Below are positions 1-7,261 of a stretch of DNA of 9,242 nt, one piece after another. Every line of letters starts with the position of its first letter. Positions within the stretch are counted from its first letter, which is position 1. The position numbers and the translations under genes were made by a program. The notes under the pieces were generated by a model that was given only the letters and a program-made list of their open reading frames with translations, made no database searches and was not told where the DNA came from. This DNA is from an uncultured Erysipelotrichaceae bacterium (GTDB taxonomy: Bacteria > Bacillota_I > Bacilli_A > RF39 > UBA660), in contig CACXCK010000004.1 in the NCBI GenBank assembly GCA_902766135.1, forward strand, positions 1-9,242, written 5' to 3'.

Positions 1-344
1 ATGAAGCTGCTCGTGATGCTGACGCAATATATACTGACGTATGGGTATCAATGGGCGAACCGGACGAAGTATGGGAAAGTAGAATAAAACTATTGAAACC
101 ATATCAAGTAAATAGTCATATTATGAGTCTAGCTCATAAAAATGCAATATTCTTACACTGCTTACCATCATTTCATGACCTAAAAACTACTATTGGGGCA
201 GAGATTCATGAAAAATATGGCTTAACAGAAATGGAAGTAACAGATGAAGTATTTGAGTCTTCACAGTCAAAAGTATTTGACGAAGCAGAGAACAGACTTC
301 ACACAATCAAAGCAGTAGTTTGTGCTACAATGAGAGGCGAATAA
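1..344 (+). CDS. arcB: Ornithine carbamoyltransferase, catabolic (3' part only)
   Basis: The reading frame is already open at base 3 and runs to TAA at 342-344, so about the last 114 codons are here and the start lies outside the window. The visible segment reads ADAIYTDVWVSMGEPDEVW and then HCLPSFHD (bases 156-179), the HCLP motif of ornithine carbamoyltransferases that contacts carbamoyl phosphate and ornithine. The enzyme interconverts ornithine plus carbamoyl phosphate with citrulline plus phosphate, in the cytoplasm. Because carbamate kinase and a YfcC-type transporter follow directly, I infer the catabolic direction (citrulline phosphorolysis in the ADI pathway) rather than arginine synthesis. 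The ATG at base 51 is an internal Met of the TDVWVSMGEP motif, not the start. Family certain; catabolic assignment from context. Confidence 0.95.
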   Translation, partial: EAARDADAIYTDVWVSMGEPDEVWESRIKLLKPYQVNSHIMSLAHKNAIFLHCLPSFHDLKTTIGAEIHEKYGLTEMEVTDEVFESSQSKVFDEAENRLHTIKAVVCATMRGE

Positions 345-1285
345 TGAGTAAGATTGTAATTGCCTTAGGTGGTAACGCTTTAGGTACAACCCCAGAAGAA
401 CAATTACGTCTTCTAGAGGGCGTAGCTAAGATCATTGTCGAATTAATAAAAGATGGTAACAAAATAATCTTAACTCATGGTAACGGCCCTCAAGTTGGCC
501 AAATCTTACTTGCTATGGATTACTCAGCTAACGGTAATGCTGGTACTCCAGACATGCCATTCCCAGAATGTGGAAGTATGAGTCAAGGATATATTGGCTA
601 TCAATTACAACAATGCTTACAAGACGAATTAGAAAGACAAAAAATCAAAAAGAATTGCGCGACTTTAATCACTCAAGTGTTAGTAGATCCTAATGATAGT
701 GCTTTTGAAAATCCAACAAAACCTATCGGTATGTTCTATACCAAAGAAGAAGCTGATGCAATCGCTAAGGAAAAAGGATACACATTTGTTGAAGATTCAG
801 GTCGTGGATACAGGAGAGTAGTACCTTCTCCAAAACCAATTGATATAGTTGAAAAAGATATTATTAAACAATTAGTTGATAATGACAACATTGTTATATG
901 CGCAGGTGGTGGTGGAATACCAGTTATCAAAACAGATAAAATAGAACTATTAGAAGGTGTCGCAGCTGTTATAGACAAAGACCGATCAGCATCTCTTTTA
1001 GCAGATCAAATAGGCGCTGACACACTACTAATATTAACTTCTGTTGATAAGGTATCTATCCACTTTAATAAAGAAAATCAAACTGCCTTAGACACTTTAA
1101 CAATGGATGAAGCATTAAATTATATCAAAGAAAATGAATTTGCCAAAGGAAGTATGTTGCCAAAAGTTGAAGCTTGCTTAAGCTTCGTGGAAAAAAGTGA
1201 CGACAGAAAAGCAATAATCGGCTCTTTAGAACATGCTAGCGAGGCAATTAAAGGTCAAAATGGTACACTAATTAAAAGGAGGTAA
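344..1285 (+). CDS. arcC: Carbamate kinase
   Basis: A 313-residue protein, the normal length for carbamate kinase. It transfers the phosphate of carbamoyl phosphate to ADP, giving ATP plus carbamate, which breaks down to CO2 and ammonia: the energy-yielding step of the ADI pathway. Amino-acid-kinase-fold motifs are present in order: ALGGNAL (residues 7-13), HGNGPQ (45-50), RRVVPSP (157-163), CAGGGGIPV (186-194) and VIDKDRSA (209-216). The start at 344 is chosen because the protein then begins MSKIVIALGGNAL; an in-frame ATG at 320 would add eight residues encoded inside arcB. The ATG shares one base with the arcB stop (TAATG), which suggests translational coupling. The last two codons (Arg-Arg) form the ribosome site of the next gene. 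Confidence 0.97.
   Translation: MSKIVIALGGNALGTTPEEQLRLLEGVAKIIVELIKDGNKIILTHGNGPQVGQILLAMDYSANGNAGTPDMPFPECGSMSQGYIGYQLQQCLQDELERQKIKKNCATLITQVLVDPNDSAFENPTKPIGMFYTKEEADAIAKEKGYTFVEDSGRGYRRVVPSPKPIDIVEKDIIKQLVDNDNIVICAGGGGIPVIKTDKIELLEGVAAVIDKDRSASLLADQIGADTLLILTSVDKVSIHFNKENQTALDTLTMDEALNYIKENEFAKGSMLPKVEACLSFVEKSDDRKAIIGSLEHASEAIKGQNGTLIKRR
1277..1282 (+). promoter_or_regulatory. Shine-Dalgarno of the transporter gene, inside arcC
   Basis: A perfect AGGAGG forms the final two sense codons of arcC, seven bases before the ATG at 1290. It fixes the transporter start and implies that both genes are translated from one transcript. Confidence 0.85.
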
Positions 1286-1289
1286 TAAT

Positions 1290-2744
1290 ATGGCAACGAA
1301 AAAGTCAAAAAAGATGCTTTCGGCTTTTTCAATCATTCTAATCTTAATATTTGGATTAGGAATTCTATCTCATATCTTGCCAGATGCTCAATTTGAATTA
1401 ATTGATGGGGTAGAAACAATTATCGATGGAAGCGGTACAGTAGGAGCTACGCTTTCACAAATATTGATGTCACCAATCTTAGGTTTTGAAGATGCTGTTG
1501 ATGTTGCAATATTTGTTATGGTTTTAGGTGGATTCCTAGCTATTGTTAACCGTACAGGAGCATTAGAAACTGGTATTAAAGTACTAGTTCAAAAGTTAAA
1601 AGGCCGTGAATTACTATTAATTCCAGTCTTAATGTTCATCTTCTCAATCGGTGGTACAACATATGGTATGCTAGAAGAAACAGTTGGTTTCTATGTTTTA
1701 CTTGCCGCCACAATGATGGCAGCAGGAATGGACCCAATAGTAGGTTCAGCGGTAGTCTTACTTGGAGCTGGTTCTGGTGTTTTAGGTTCAACTATAAACC
1801 CATTTGCTACAGGCGCTGCTATAAGTGCTTTACCAGATTACATCCAAGTTAATCAAGGATTTATAATATTAATTGCAACCTTCTTGTGGTTAACAACCCT
1901 TCTAATATCTATTTTATTCGTAATGCACTATGCAGCTAAAGTAAAAGCAGATAAAGGCTCAACATTCTTATCATTAAGAGAGCAAAAAGCTGCTGAGAAA
2001 AAATTTGGGGCTTTTGAAGGGTCTTTAGCTAAAGAAGCAAAACTAACAGGCAAACAAAAAGCAACATTACTATTGTTCTTATTAACATTTATAGTAATGA
2101 TTGTTGGTTTCATCCCTTGGGGAGAATTCAATATTACAATTTTTGACAATATTACTGGTTGGTTGACAGGATCATCTTTAGGTAACTGGTGGTTCTATGA
2201 AGCCGCTCTATGGTTCCTAATTATGGCTATCATTATTGGTATTATTAACGGTTTAGGCGAAGCAGGTATAGTTGATGCTTTCGTTGATGGTGCCGATGAC
2301 ATGGTAGGTGTCGTTCTTGTTATTGCTGTAGCAAGAGGAGCAAGCGTTCTAATGGGTATTACACATTTGGATAACTACATTATCTACAATGCTTCAAATT
2401 TCTTATCAAAATTACCTGAATTAGGATTCGTTCCGCTTAACTACATCTTACATGTAGTGCTATCAGTTTTAGTGCCATCATCATCTGGTCTTGCAACACT
2501 TTCAACACCAATCATTGGCCCACTTGCAGCTAACTTAGGATATAGTCCAGAAGTTGCTGTAATGACAATGGTTGCTGCCAATGGATTAGTTAACTTAATT
2601 ACTCCAACTTGTGGTGCAATAATGGGTGGTTTAGCATTAGCTAAAGTAGAGTACTCTACATGGTTTAGATGGGCCTTAAAAGTAGTTATAACTATTGCCC
2701 TAATAAACATTTTTGTCTTATCTGTATTCTCACTATTAGTGTAA
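1290..2744 (+). CDS. arcD: YfcC-family membrane transporter, probable arginine/ornithine antiporter
   Basis: A 484-residue polytopic membrane protein with roughly 11-13 hydrophobic segments. The first lies near residues 9-29; others lie near 68-87, 107-126, 133-162, 190-212, 258-276, 304-322, 340-356, 384-400 and 461-483. A polar cytoplasmic-type loop falls around 213-256. Family landmarks are GGTTYGMLEE (121-130), NPFATGAA (170-177), PSSSGLATLSTPI (396-408) and LITPTCGAIMGG (436-447), typical of the YfcC / C4-dicarboxylate anaerobic carrier group (PF03606). In several Gram-positive ADI operons, the protein named ArcD belongs to this group rather than to the APC family. Four bases after arcC, it most likely exchanges external arginine for ornithine. 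The family is clear; the substrate is inferred from the operon, and another amino acid, peptide or organic acid is possible. Confidence 0.9.
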   Translation: MATKKSKKMLSAFSIILILIFGLGILSHILPDAQFELIDGVETIIDGSGTVGATLSQILMSPILGFEDAVDVAIFVMVLGGFLAIVNRTGALETGIKVLVQKLKGRELLLIPVLMFIFSIGGTTYGMLEETVGFYVLLAATMMAAGMDPIVGSAVVLLGAGSGVLGSTINPFATGAAISALPDYIQVNQGFIILIATFLWLTTLLISILFVMHYAAKVKADKGSTFLSLREQKAAEKKFGAFEGSLAKEAKLTGKQKATLLLFLLTFIVMIVGFIPWGEFNITIFDNITGWLTGSSLGNWWFYEAALWFLIMAIIIGIINGLGEAGIVDAFVDGADDMVGVVLVIAVARGASVLMGITHLDNYIIYNASNFLSKLPELGFVPLNYILHVVLSVLVPSSSGLATLSTPIIGPLAANLGYSPEVAVMTMVAANGLVNLITPTCGAIMGGLALAKVEYSTWFRWALKVVITIALINIFVLSVFSLLV

Positions 2745-2748
2745 TAAT

Positions 2749-2778
2749 AAAAGCTGTAAATATTCTTACAGCTTTTTT
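2749..2778. terminator. Bidirectional rho-independent terminator
   Basis: An 11-bp hairpin: AAAAGCTGTAA (2749-2759), loop 2760-2765, TTACAGCTTTT (2766-2776), then more T on the plus strand. On the minus strand the stem is followed by T-rich sequence too. It sits between the convergent transporter gene (stop at 2744) and the phospholipase gene (stop at 2777-2779), so it can end both transcripts. Confidence 0.85.
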
Positions 2779-3736
2779 ATTCTTCATAAAAATATGTCAT
2801 ATAGTGAACTTCACTAGCGTCAACACCCGTGACATAAGAATTATTTCCAATCAAAGTTAGAACATCTTCTAACTTTTTTTGGCCATGAAAATAACTATCT
2901 ATGCTATTTATAATTTTGCTTGCATCCTTAACAGATTCATTGTATAACTCGACAAATGAATATTTTCTATTAATAGATGGCATAGCAGGATATAGCCAGG
3001 TTTTATGATTATCATTTAGAAAGAAAGAATCTATTTTTTTTATATAAAAACTAAAATACTGATACTTTCTTGTTTTACTAGGAACTAACAAATCTTTAAC
3101 TTTATATACTTGCTTTTTAATACCTTGTCTATCAGTTACAAAATAGCGCATAATAAATCTTCCAGTTCTTACACCTCTAAAATACTTTTTGCCCATCTTA
3201 TCTACCCCAAAAGTATTAACAAAAGTTGTCTCAATACAATCTCTCAAAGCGGGACTAACAATAACTTTAGGAAATAATCTATTAGTCATATTACTTTTAC
3301 AAAGTTCCTGATTCTCTTTATACTTAAGCATATAAGCATCAAGAGATACTTCCATTCTTTCGTGTTCGCCCCTTTTACTTTTATCTTGATTGGCATCACC
3401 CGTAAAATAGAAGACATAAGGATGACAATAACTATCCAAAACATAATGGCATATACTTCCGTAAAGATAACCAAGCACCTGTGAATTGTTAGTTAAATCA
3501 TGACTCTCAATATATGTAATAATATTTTTAAAATAATTATTAACTTCATGAGTATGGGCATAATTAGCTAAATCTCTTTCCTTTTTCCCGAACATTGGCA
3601 AGAAAAAAGAATAGTAAAACAGCATATCAAAACTTTGGGCAAAAATCTTATAAGTGTTTAAATCTATATTATCAGAATGCTTAACATTCTTTAAAACATC
3701 TTTACTAAATAATTCGTGAGTAACTATAGATGGCAT
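2777..3736 (-). CDS. Zinc-dependent phospholipase C family protein
   Basis: A 319-residue protein that begins MPSIVTHELFSKDVL, the usual opening of the Zn_dep_PLPC family (PF00882), with His7 near the N-terminus. Likely metal ligands follow: H61 and H63, the helix GSICHYVLDSYCHPY (H97, D101, H105), and GEHERMEVSLDAYM (H125, E126, E129, D133). This spacing of His and acidic residues matches the three-zinc alpha-helical fold of clostridial alpha-toxin/PC-PLC. There is no signal peptide or membrane segment, so this is a cytoplasmic-type member, and phospholipid cleavage is unproven. Most such housekeeping copies have no known substrate, and it should not be read as a toxin. The C-terminal half (about 160-319) shows no motif I recognise. 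The start is supported by GAGGAAGTG (3742-3750) just upstream. It is transcribed alone. Confidence 0.85.
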   Translation of the reverse strand: MPSIVTHELFSKDVLKNVKHSDNIDLNTYKIFAQSFDMLFYYSFFLPMFGKKERDLANYAHTHEVNNYFKNIITYIESHDLTNNSQVLGYLYGSICHYVLDSYCHPYVFYFTGDANQDKSKRGEHERMEVSLDAYMLKYKENQELCKSNMTNRLFPKVIVSPALRDCIETTFVNTFGVDKMGKKYFRGVRTGRFIMRYFVTDRQGIKKQVYKVKDLLVPSKTRKYQYFSFYIKKIDSFFLNDNHKTWLYPAMPSINRKYSFVELYNESVKDASKIINSIDSYFHGQKKLEDVLTLIGNNSYVTGVDASEVHYMTYFYEE

Positions 3737-3754
3737 AAAATCACTTCCTCTTAT

Positions 3755-3783
3755 ATTATATAAAATAATAGCAACAATTACAA
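3755..3783 (-). promoter_or_regulatory. Probable sigma-A promoter of the phospholipase-like gene
   Basis: Read on the minus strand, TTGTAA (3783-3778) is followed after exactly 17 bases by a perfect TATAAT (3760-3755). The predicted transcript start is near 3748, which leaves a leader of only about 12-14 bases that is essentially the ribosome site. The region is very AT-rich, so chance matches are possible. Confidence 0.5.
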
Positions 3784-3810
3784 AATATTAATGTCTCTAA
3801 AAAATAATCT

Positions 3811-3822
3811 ATTATTAATAAT
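3811..3822. repeat. 12-bp perfect palindrome between divergent genes
   Basis: ATTATTAATAAT is its own reverse complement. It lies where the -35 element of the Abi promoter would be (the -10 starts at 3833), and about 30 bases upstream of the -35 of the minus-strand gene. A second AATAATC copy at 3803-3809 repeats the right half (3817-3823) in direct orientation. It could be an operator, but it is all A/T in an AT-rich spacer. Confidence 0.35.
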
Positions 3823-3829
3823 CAACTTA

Positions 3830-3838
3830 TGTTATAAT
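3830..3838 (+). promoter_or_regulatory. Extended -10 promoter of the Abi/HtrA operon
   Basis: TGTTATAAT is a perfect extended -10 (TG-n-TATAAT). The -35 position (about 3810-3815, TATTAT) has no good match, as is common for extended -10 promoters. The predicted transcript start is near 3845. This places the upstream ATG at 3844 at or before the transcript start and favours the ATG at 3862. Confidence 0.55.
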
Positions 3839-3850
3839 ATAATATGATAT

Positions 3851-3856
3851 GGGGTG
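3851..3856 (+). promoter_or_regulatory. Ribosome site deciding the Abi start
   Basis: GGGGTG lies five bases before the ATG at 3862. It is a modest Shine-Dalgarno match, but nothing comparable precedes the alternative ATG at 3844, so 3862 is taken as the start. Confidence 0.5.
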
Positions 3857-3861
3857 CTAGC

Positions 3862-4788
3862 ATGAACAAGACATTTAAAACAGTGTCTGAACAAGTTGAA
3901 ATATTAAAAAGCAAAGGACTAACCATAAATAATGAAGAAGAAGCTAAAAAGATTCTCTTAAGAGAAAACTACTTTTTCTTAAGTGGCTACAGGCTTCTAT
4001 TTATGCAAAGTCCATCAACTAAAAACTTTATTCCAAACACAACTTTTGAAGAACTCTATGCATTGTTTCAATTTGATAGGCATATTAGAAATATAATCTT
4101 CAAAAACATTCTAATAATTGAAAATAATATTAAAAGCGTTACATCGTACATCTTATCAGCAAGATACGGTATAAGAGAAGAAGATTATTTAAACTATAAA
4201 AACTTTACGCAAGATCATAAACGAAAAAAACAAGTTGATGACTTAATAAGGAAAATGAAAAGACAGATACGTATTAATGGAGGACAACATCTAGCAACCC
4301 AACACTACATTCAAAATTATGGCTACATCCCATTATGGATAGCAGTTAAAGTTTTGTCATTTGGAATTATTAGTGAATTATTTCAAATATTAAAATTAGA
4401 AGAACAAGAAAGTATCGCGAGAGACTTTGATATTGAACGTGAAAAATTAATAGTTTACCTCCCAATACTAGCTAACTTTCGTAATTTATGTGCCCATGAA
4501 GATATTTTATATGAACATAAAGCCCAACGCTCAATAGAAGATACAAAATATCATATATTACTAAGCATTCCTAAAACAAATGATGAATATATCTATGGTA
4601 AAAATGATTTATTTGCTATAATAATAATTCTTAAACAATTACTACGTAAAGAAGATTTCTTTCAACTAATGGGCGAATTAGAATATGAAATTCACATTCT
4701 TTCAGATCGTTTAAGTGTCATTTCCATAGACAAAGTATTAGACCATATGGGCTTCCCCAAAAATTATGGTGAAATTGTAAGATTATAG
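3862..4788 (+). CDS. Abi_2 family (AbiD/AbiF-type) HEPN-domain protein, candidate abortive-infection RNase
   Basis: A 308-residue protein with the hallmarks of the Abi_2 family (PF07751): an N-terminal region with ENYFFLSGYRLLF (35-47), the block FEELYALFQFDRHIRNIIF (62-80), and a C-terminal ANFRNLCAHEDILYE (204-218). The RNLCAH segment is an R-x4-H motif (R207, H212), the catalytic signature of HEPN ribonucleases. Lactococcal AbiD and AbiF relatives block phage growth, and HEPN proteins of this kind usually cleave RNA in the cytoplasm. Length is normal for the family, and no membrane segment is seen. The gene has an extended -10 promoter and a short leader. An HtrA-like protease gene follows after nine bases, its ribosome site beginning inside this gene's TAG stop. 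Family assignment is strong; anti-phage activity and its trigger are inference. Confidence 0.88.
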   Translation: MNKTFKTVSEQVEILKSKGLTINNEEEAKKILLRENYFFLSGYRLLFMQSPSTKNFIPNTTFEELYALFQFDRHIRNIIFKNILIIENNIKSVTSYILSARYGIREEDYLNYKNFTQDHKRKKQVDDLIRKMKRQIRINGGQHLATQHYIQNYGYIPLWIAVKVLSFGIISELFQILKLEEQESIARDFDIEREKLIVYLPILANFRNLCAHEDILYEHKAQRSIEDTKYHILLSIPKTNDEYIYGKNDLFAIIIILKQLLRKEDFFQLMGELEYEIHILSDRLSVISIDKVLDHMGFPKNYGEIVRL

Positions 4789-4792
4789 GAGG
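4787..4792 (+). promoter_or_regulatory. Shine-Dalgarno of the HtrA gene, overlapping the Abi stop
   Basis: AGGAGG begins on the second base of the Abi TAG stop (4786-4788) and lies five bases before the ATG at 4798. Terminating ribosomes would cover the site, so the two genes are probably translationally coupled, with HtrA made from the Abi transcript. Confidence 0.8.
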
Positions 4793-4797
4793 ATACA

Positions 4798-5892
4798 ATG
4801 AACAAAAGAGCAATCTTTCTAACCTCGCTGATAAGTTTTATGGTCGGAGCATTATCGCTATACGCAATCATTAGATTTTATCCTGATTCTCTTATGAAAA
4901 CAATAACGGAAACAAAAGAAATTAAAGAGGTAAGTATTACCGATAACGGTATAGCTGATTCAGTAGATAAAATAATAGATTCAGTAGTAGTTGTTAAAAC
5001 TTTTTCCAAAGGTCAAAAATACGCGACAGGAACAGGTTTTGTATACAAAAAAGAAAATGGTAATGCCTACATATTAACCAATAATCATGTCATTGAACGG
5101 GGTGACGAAATAGAAGTTGAGTTCACAAACGGAACTCAAGAAACAGTGGATGTTCTAGGACACGATGTTTATTCTGACATAGCTGTTTTATCACTAGATG
5201 CTAGTAGTATTGAACACCTAGCAACAATAGGTAGTAGTGAAAATATAAGAGTAGGGGATACAGTCTTTACTGTTGGAGCCCCTTTAAATGCTGAAACATA
5301 CGCTGGAACTGTTACAAGAGGGGTTATATCTGGTAAGAATCGTTTAGTTCCAGTATCTCTTACCAACTCAACTAAGCAAGATATAGTAATGAGTGTCATT
5401 CAGACTGACGCAGCAATTAACTCGGGTAATTCAGGTGGCCCATTAGTAAACACTAATGGTGAAGTAATAGGTATCACATCCCTAAAATTAGCTGCATCTG
5501 GTGTTGAAGGTATGGGCTTTGCAATTCCTATTGAAACAGCTATAAAACATGCTACAACATTAGAAAAAGGCCAAACAATAGAATATCCGTACTTAGGTAT
5601 TTCAATGAATAATGTCCAAGAAGCTATCTATTATCACTATGAACAACTAAAAAACATAGACTTAAAGAATGGCGTTTATGTTGAAAGCGTAGCAGATAAT
5701 ACACCAGCTAAAAAAGCCGGCATTGAAGTAGGTGATATCATAACTGAAGTAGACGGTAAAGAAGTTAATAATTTAGCTTATTTAAGATACCTTCTATTTA
5801 ATCATAATGTAGGAGAACAAATGACTGTTAAAGTCTATCGAAATGGAGAATATAAAAACTATACCATCTTGTTAGATCAAAAAGTAACATAA
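4798..5892 (+). CDS. HtrA/DegP-like membrane-anchored serine protease with one PDZ domain
   Basis: A 364-residue trypsin-like S1C peptidase that degrades or checks misfolded proteins outside the membrane. A short basic N-terminus and one hydrophobic segment (about residues 5-25) form an uncleaved signal anchor, placing the protease domain on the outer face. The catalytic triad is intact: H97 in TNNHVIE, D127 in YSDIAVL, S212 in GNSGGPL. TDAAINSGNSGGPLVN and GMGFAIPI are classic for the family. One C-terminal PDZ domain (about 263-360) contains YLGISM, NGVYVESVADNTPAKKAGI and VGDIITEVDGKEV. This architecture and length match Gram-positive HtrA proteins. Such genes are often under envelope-stress control with their own promoter; here none is evident, and the gene follows the Abi gene in an apparent operon. 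It ends two bases before a terminator stem. Confidence 0.95.
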   Translation: MNKRAIFLTSLISFMVGALSLYAIIRFYPDSLMKTITETKEIKEVSITDNGIADSVDKIIDSVVVVKTFSKGQKYATGTGFVYKKENGNAYILTNNHVIERGDEIEVEFTNGTQETVDVLGHDVYSDIAVLSLDASSIEHLATIGSSENIRVGDTVFTVGAPLNAETYAGTVTRGVISGKNRLVPVSLTNSTKQDIVMSVIQTDAAINSGNSGGPLVNTNGEVIGITSLKLAASGVEGMGFAIPIETAIKHATTLEKGQTIEYPYLGISMNNVQEAIYYHYEQLKNIDLKNGVYVESVADNTPAKKAGIEVGDIITEVDGKEVNNLAYLRYLLFNHNVGEQMTVKVYRNGEYKNYTILLDQKVT

Positions 5893-5916
5893 AAAAAGCA
5901 TCATTAGATGCTTTTT
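5893..5916. terminator. Bidirectional rho-independent terminator
   Basis: A 10-bp perfect stem: AAAAAGCATC (5893-5902), loop ATTA, GATGCTTTTT (5907-5916), with T tracts at both ends. It lies between the convergent HtrA gene and the minus-strand amidase gene, whose stop (5915-5917) includes the last two stem bases. Confidence 0.88.
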
Positions 5917-7231
5917 ATAATGCTTTTAAATATTCATTAATAGCATTTTTAATACCTTCAGCATATCCTAAAGGATTATCCATAATATTCTTTAAATCAT
6001 TTAGATTATCCATATAACCAAGTTCTAATAAGTAAGGTTCAGCAGTATTATTTGATAAATAATGCTCATTTTTAGGATACTCTGGTCTACCTATACCATC
6101 TTGTGCAGCATGAGTAGATATGCCTCCAACTTCACGAATATTATAATAATAAATCATCGAAGTATTCCAATAATATTCTTCACTACCAATTTCTTCTTCT
6201 GAAAAATAACGTTGATATATTCCAGGAATAATAGCATATTTTTCTTTATGTGAAGGATAAGCATTAGCACTCTTTTTCAAGTTATTAAGTAAAGATTCTG
6301 CAAAAGTGGTCTCCGTATCATTAGCAATATATATTTCAAAGCCAAGATAATCGTTATTAACCGTCGCCCCTAGTGAATTATGATGAATGGCTAGATTTAA
6401 TTTAGAATGCGTATCATTAGCCATCGTAGCACTACCCATTGGAGCATATACATCTACTTCATCTTGATAATCGTCTCTCGTAATACTAACTTTATATCCA
6501 TCCCTCTCTAATAACTCTTTTAACTTTAGACTAACAACTAAATTTAAATCACTTTCTTTGATTAACTCACCAGAAGAACAGCTATTAGAATGTATAGGTA
6601 TAACAGATTTTCCATCGTAACATACAGTCATCCCAGGATCTACCGCATCATGCCCAGGATCCAAAGTAATATCATAAACATCACTAGGCAACTTTTCTTC
6701 TTTAATACTAAATCTTAAAGTAGGACATTCATCATAAGTATTCCACTCGATATTTATTTTATTATTCTTTTTATTATTTGTAATCGTATAATACTCTAAA
6801 TTCTCATAAGTTGTCTTATTTTGAACAGAATAATATTTCTTATTGTTTACTTTTATAAGCAAGTAATATTCCCCTTTAGGAAGATTATCTAATACAATTC
6901 CTTCATTTATATAATGACTTGTTTTAAAAGTATAATTACTACCATTATTGGTATAAATAAATGGTAATTCTAATTCTTTCTTACCATTAGAAAGAATTAA
7001 TTTCATATCATTTACTTCATCATCGATATTAATATTTCCTTGTATATTTAAATGAATTCCATATATTGCATAATGTGTAATACTAGCATAATTATTACTT
7101 TCTACATCCTCAAGAAAACTAAGCTTTCGATGTCCAAAGAAAAGCATATACCCGAAATAAATGGTAAAAACAAGTATTAAAAGACATATAAAGGGTACAA
7201 GAGTAGAAAGATATTTTTGACTTTTTTTCAT
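5915..7231 (-). CDS. Membrane-anchored N-acetylmuramoyl-L-alanine amidase (Amidase_3)
   Basis: A 438-residue protein that cuts the amide bond between N-acetylmuramic acid and L-alanine in peptidoglycan. A lysine-rich start and a hydrophobic stretch at about residues 9-30 form a signal anchor. Residues about 45-180 are rich in Asn, Lys, Tyr and beta-type segments with no known motif, perhaps an Ig-like or wall-binding module. The catalytic Amidase_3 domain fills about 185-438: DPGH with H194, E226 in KESDLNL, H283 in AIHHN (zinc ligands), and the C-terminal LLELGYMDN with the catalytic E403. H194 and E226 are about 32 residues apart rather than the usual 14 or so; the insertion holds two cysteines (C204, C218). 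The start at 7231 is chosen because AAGAAGG lies seven bases upstream and MKKSQK leads straight into the anchor; an ATG at 7306 would add 25 residues without a ribosome site. Confidence 0.92.
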   Translation of the reverse strand: MKKSQKYLSTLVPFICLLILVFTIYFGYMLFFGHRKLSFLEDVESNNYASITHYAIYGIHLNIQGNINIDDEVNDMKLILSNGKKELELPFIYTNNGSNYTFKTSHYINEGIVLDNLPKGEYYLLIKVNNKKYYSVQNKTTYENLEYYTITNNKKNNKINIEWNTYDECPTLRFSIKEEKLPSDVYDITLDPGHDAVDPGMTVCYDGKSVIPIHSNSCSSGELIKESDLNLVVSLKLKELLERDGYKVSITRDDYQDEVDVYAPMGSATMANDTHSKLNLAIHHNSLGATVNNDYLGFEIYIANDTETTFAESLLNNLKKSANAYPSHKEKYAIIPGIYQRYFSEEEIGSEEYYWNTSMIYYYNIREVGGISTHAAQDGIGRPEYPKNEHYLSNNTAEPYLLELGYMDNLNDLKNIMDNPLGYAEGIKNAINEYLKAL

Positions 7232-7247
7232 AACAAAACCTTCTTTC

Positions 7248-7261
7248 TGTGATAATATAAT
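7248..7261 (+). promoter_or_regulatory. Candidate promoter of the Mbeg1-like hydrolase gene
   Basis: TGTGATAAT (7248-7256) is an extended -10 with one mismatch, and a perfect TATAAT overlaps at 7256-7261. Neither has a convincing -35. Either would give a leader of about 35-45 bases before the ATG at 7305. Confidence 0.35.

Noticed and set aside
736..978. Minus-strand open frame of 80 codons inside arcC
   Set aside because: It is antisense to a well-supported carbamate kinase gene, shows no recognisable protein features and has no ribosome site; a shadow of the real gene. The same applies to the minus-strand frames at 1928-2149, 2441-2710, 3286-3474, 5169-5399 and 7403-7585.
2669..2860. Plus-strand open frame of 63 codons over the transporter end and terminator
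   Set aside because: It crosses a strong terminator and the convergent gene's 3' end, starts within the transporter gene and has no ribosome site.
2777..3736. Secreted alpha-toxin-like phospholipase
   Set aside because: The zinc-ligand pattern is shared, but there is no signal peptide and no recognisable C-terminal membrane-binding domain, so it is described as a cytoplasmic-type family member only.
3737..3861. A structured RNA partner next to the Abi gene
   Set aside because: I recall reports that some AbiF-type proteins act with a neighbouring structured RNA, so I looked for one. The spacer is almost pure A/T with only short AT inverted repeats, and the predicted leader of the Abi message is about 17 bases. 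Nothing resembles a stable folded RNA.
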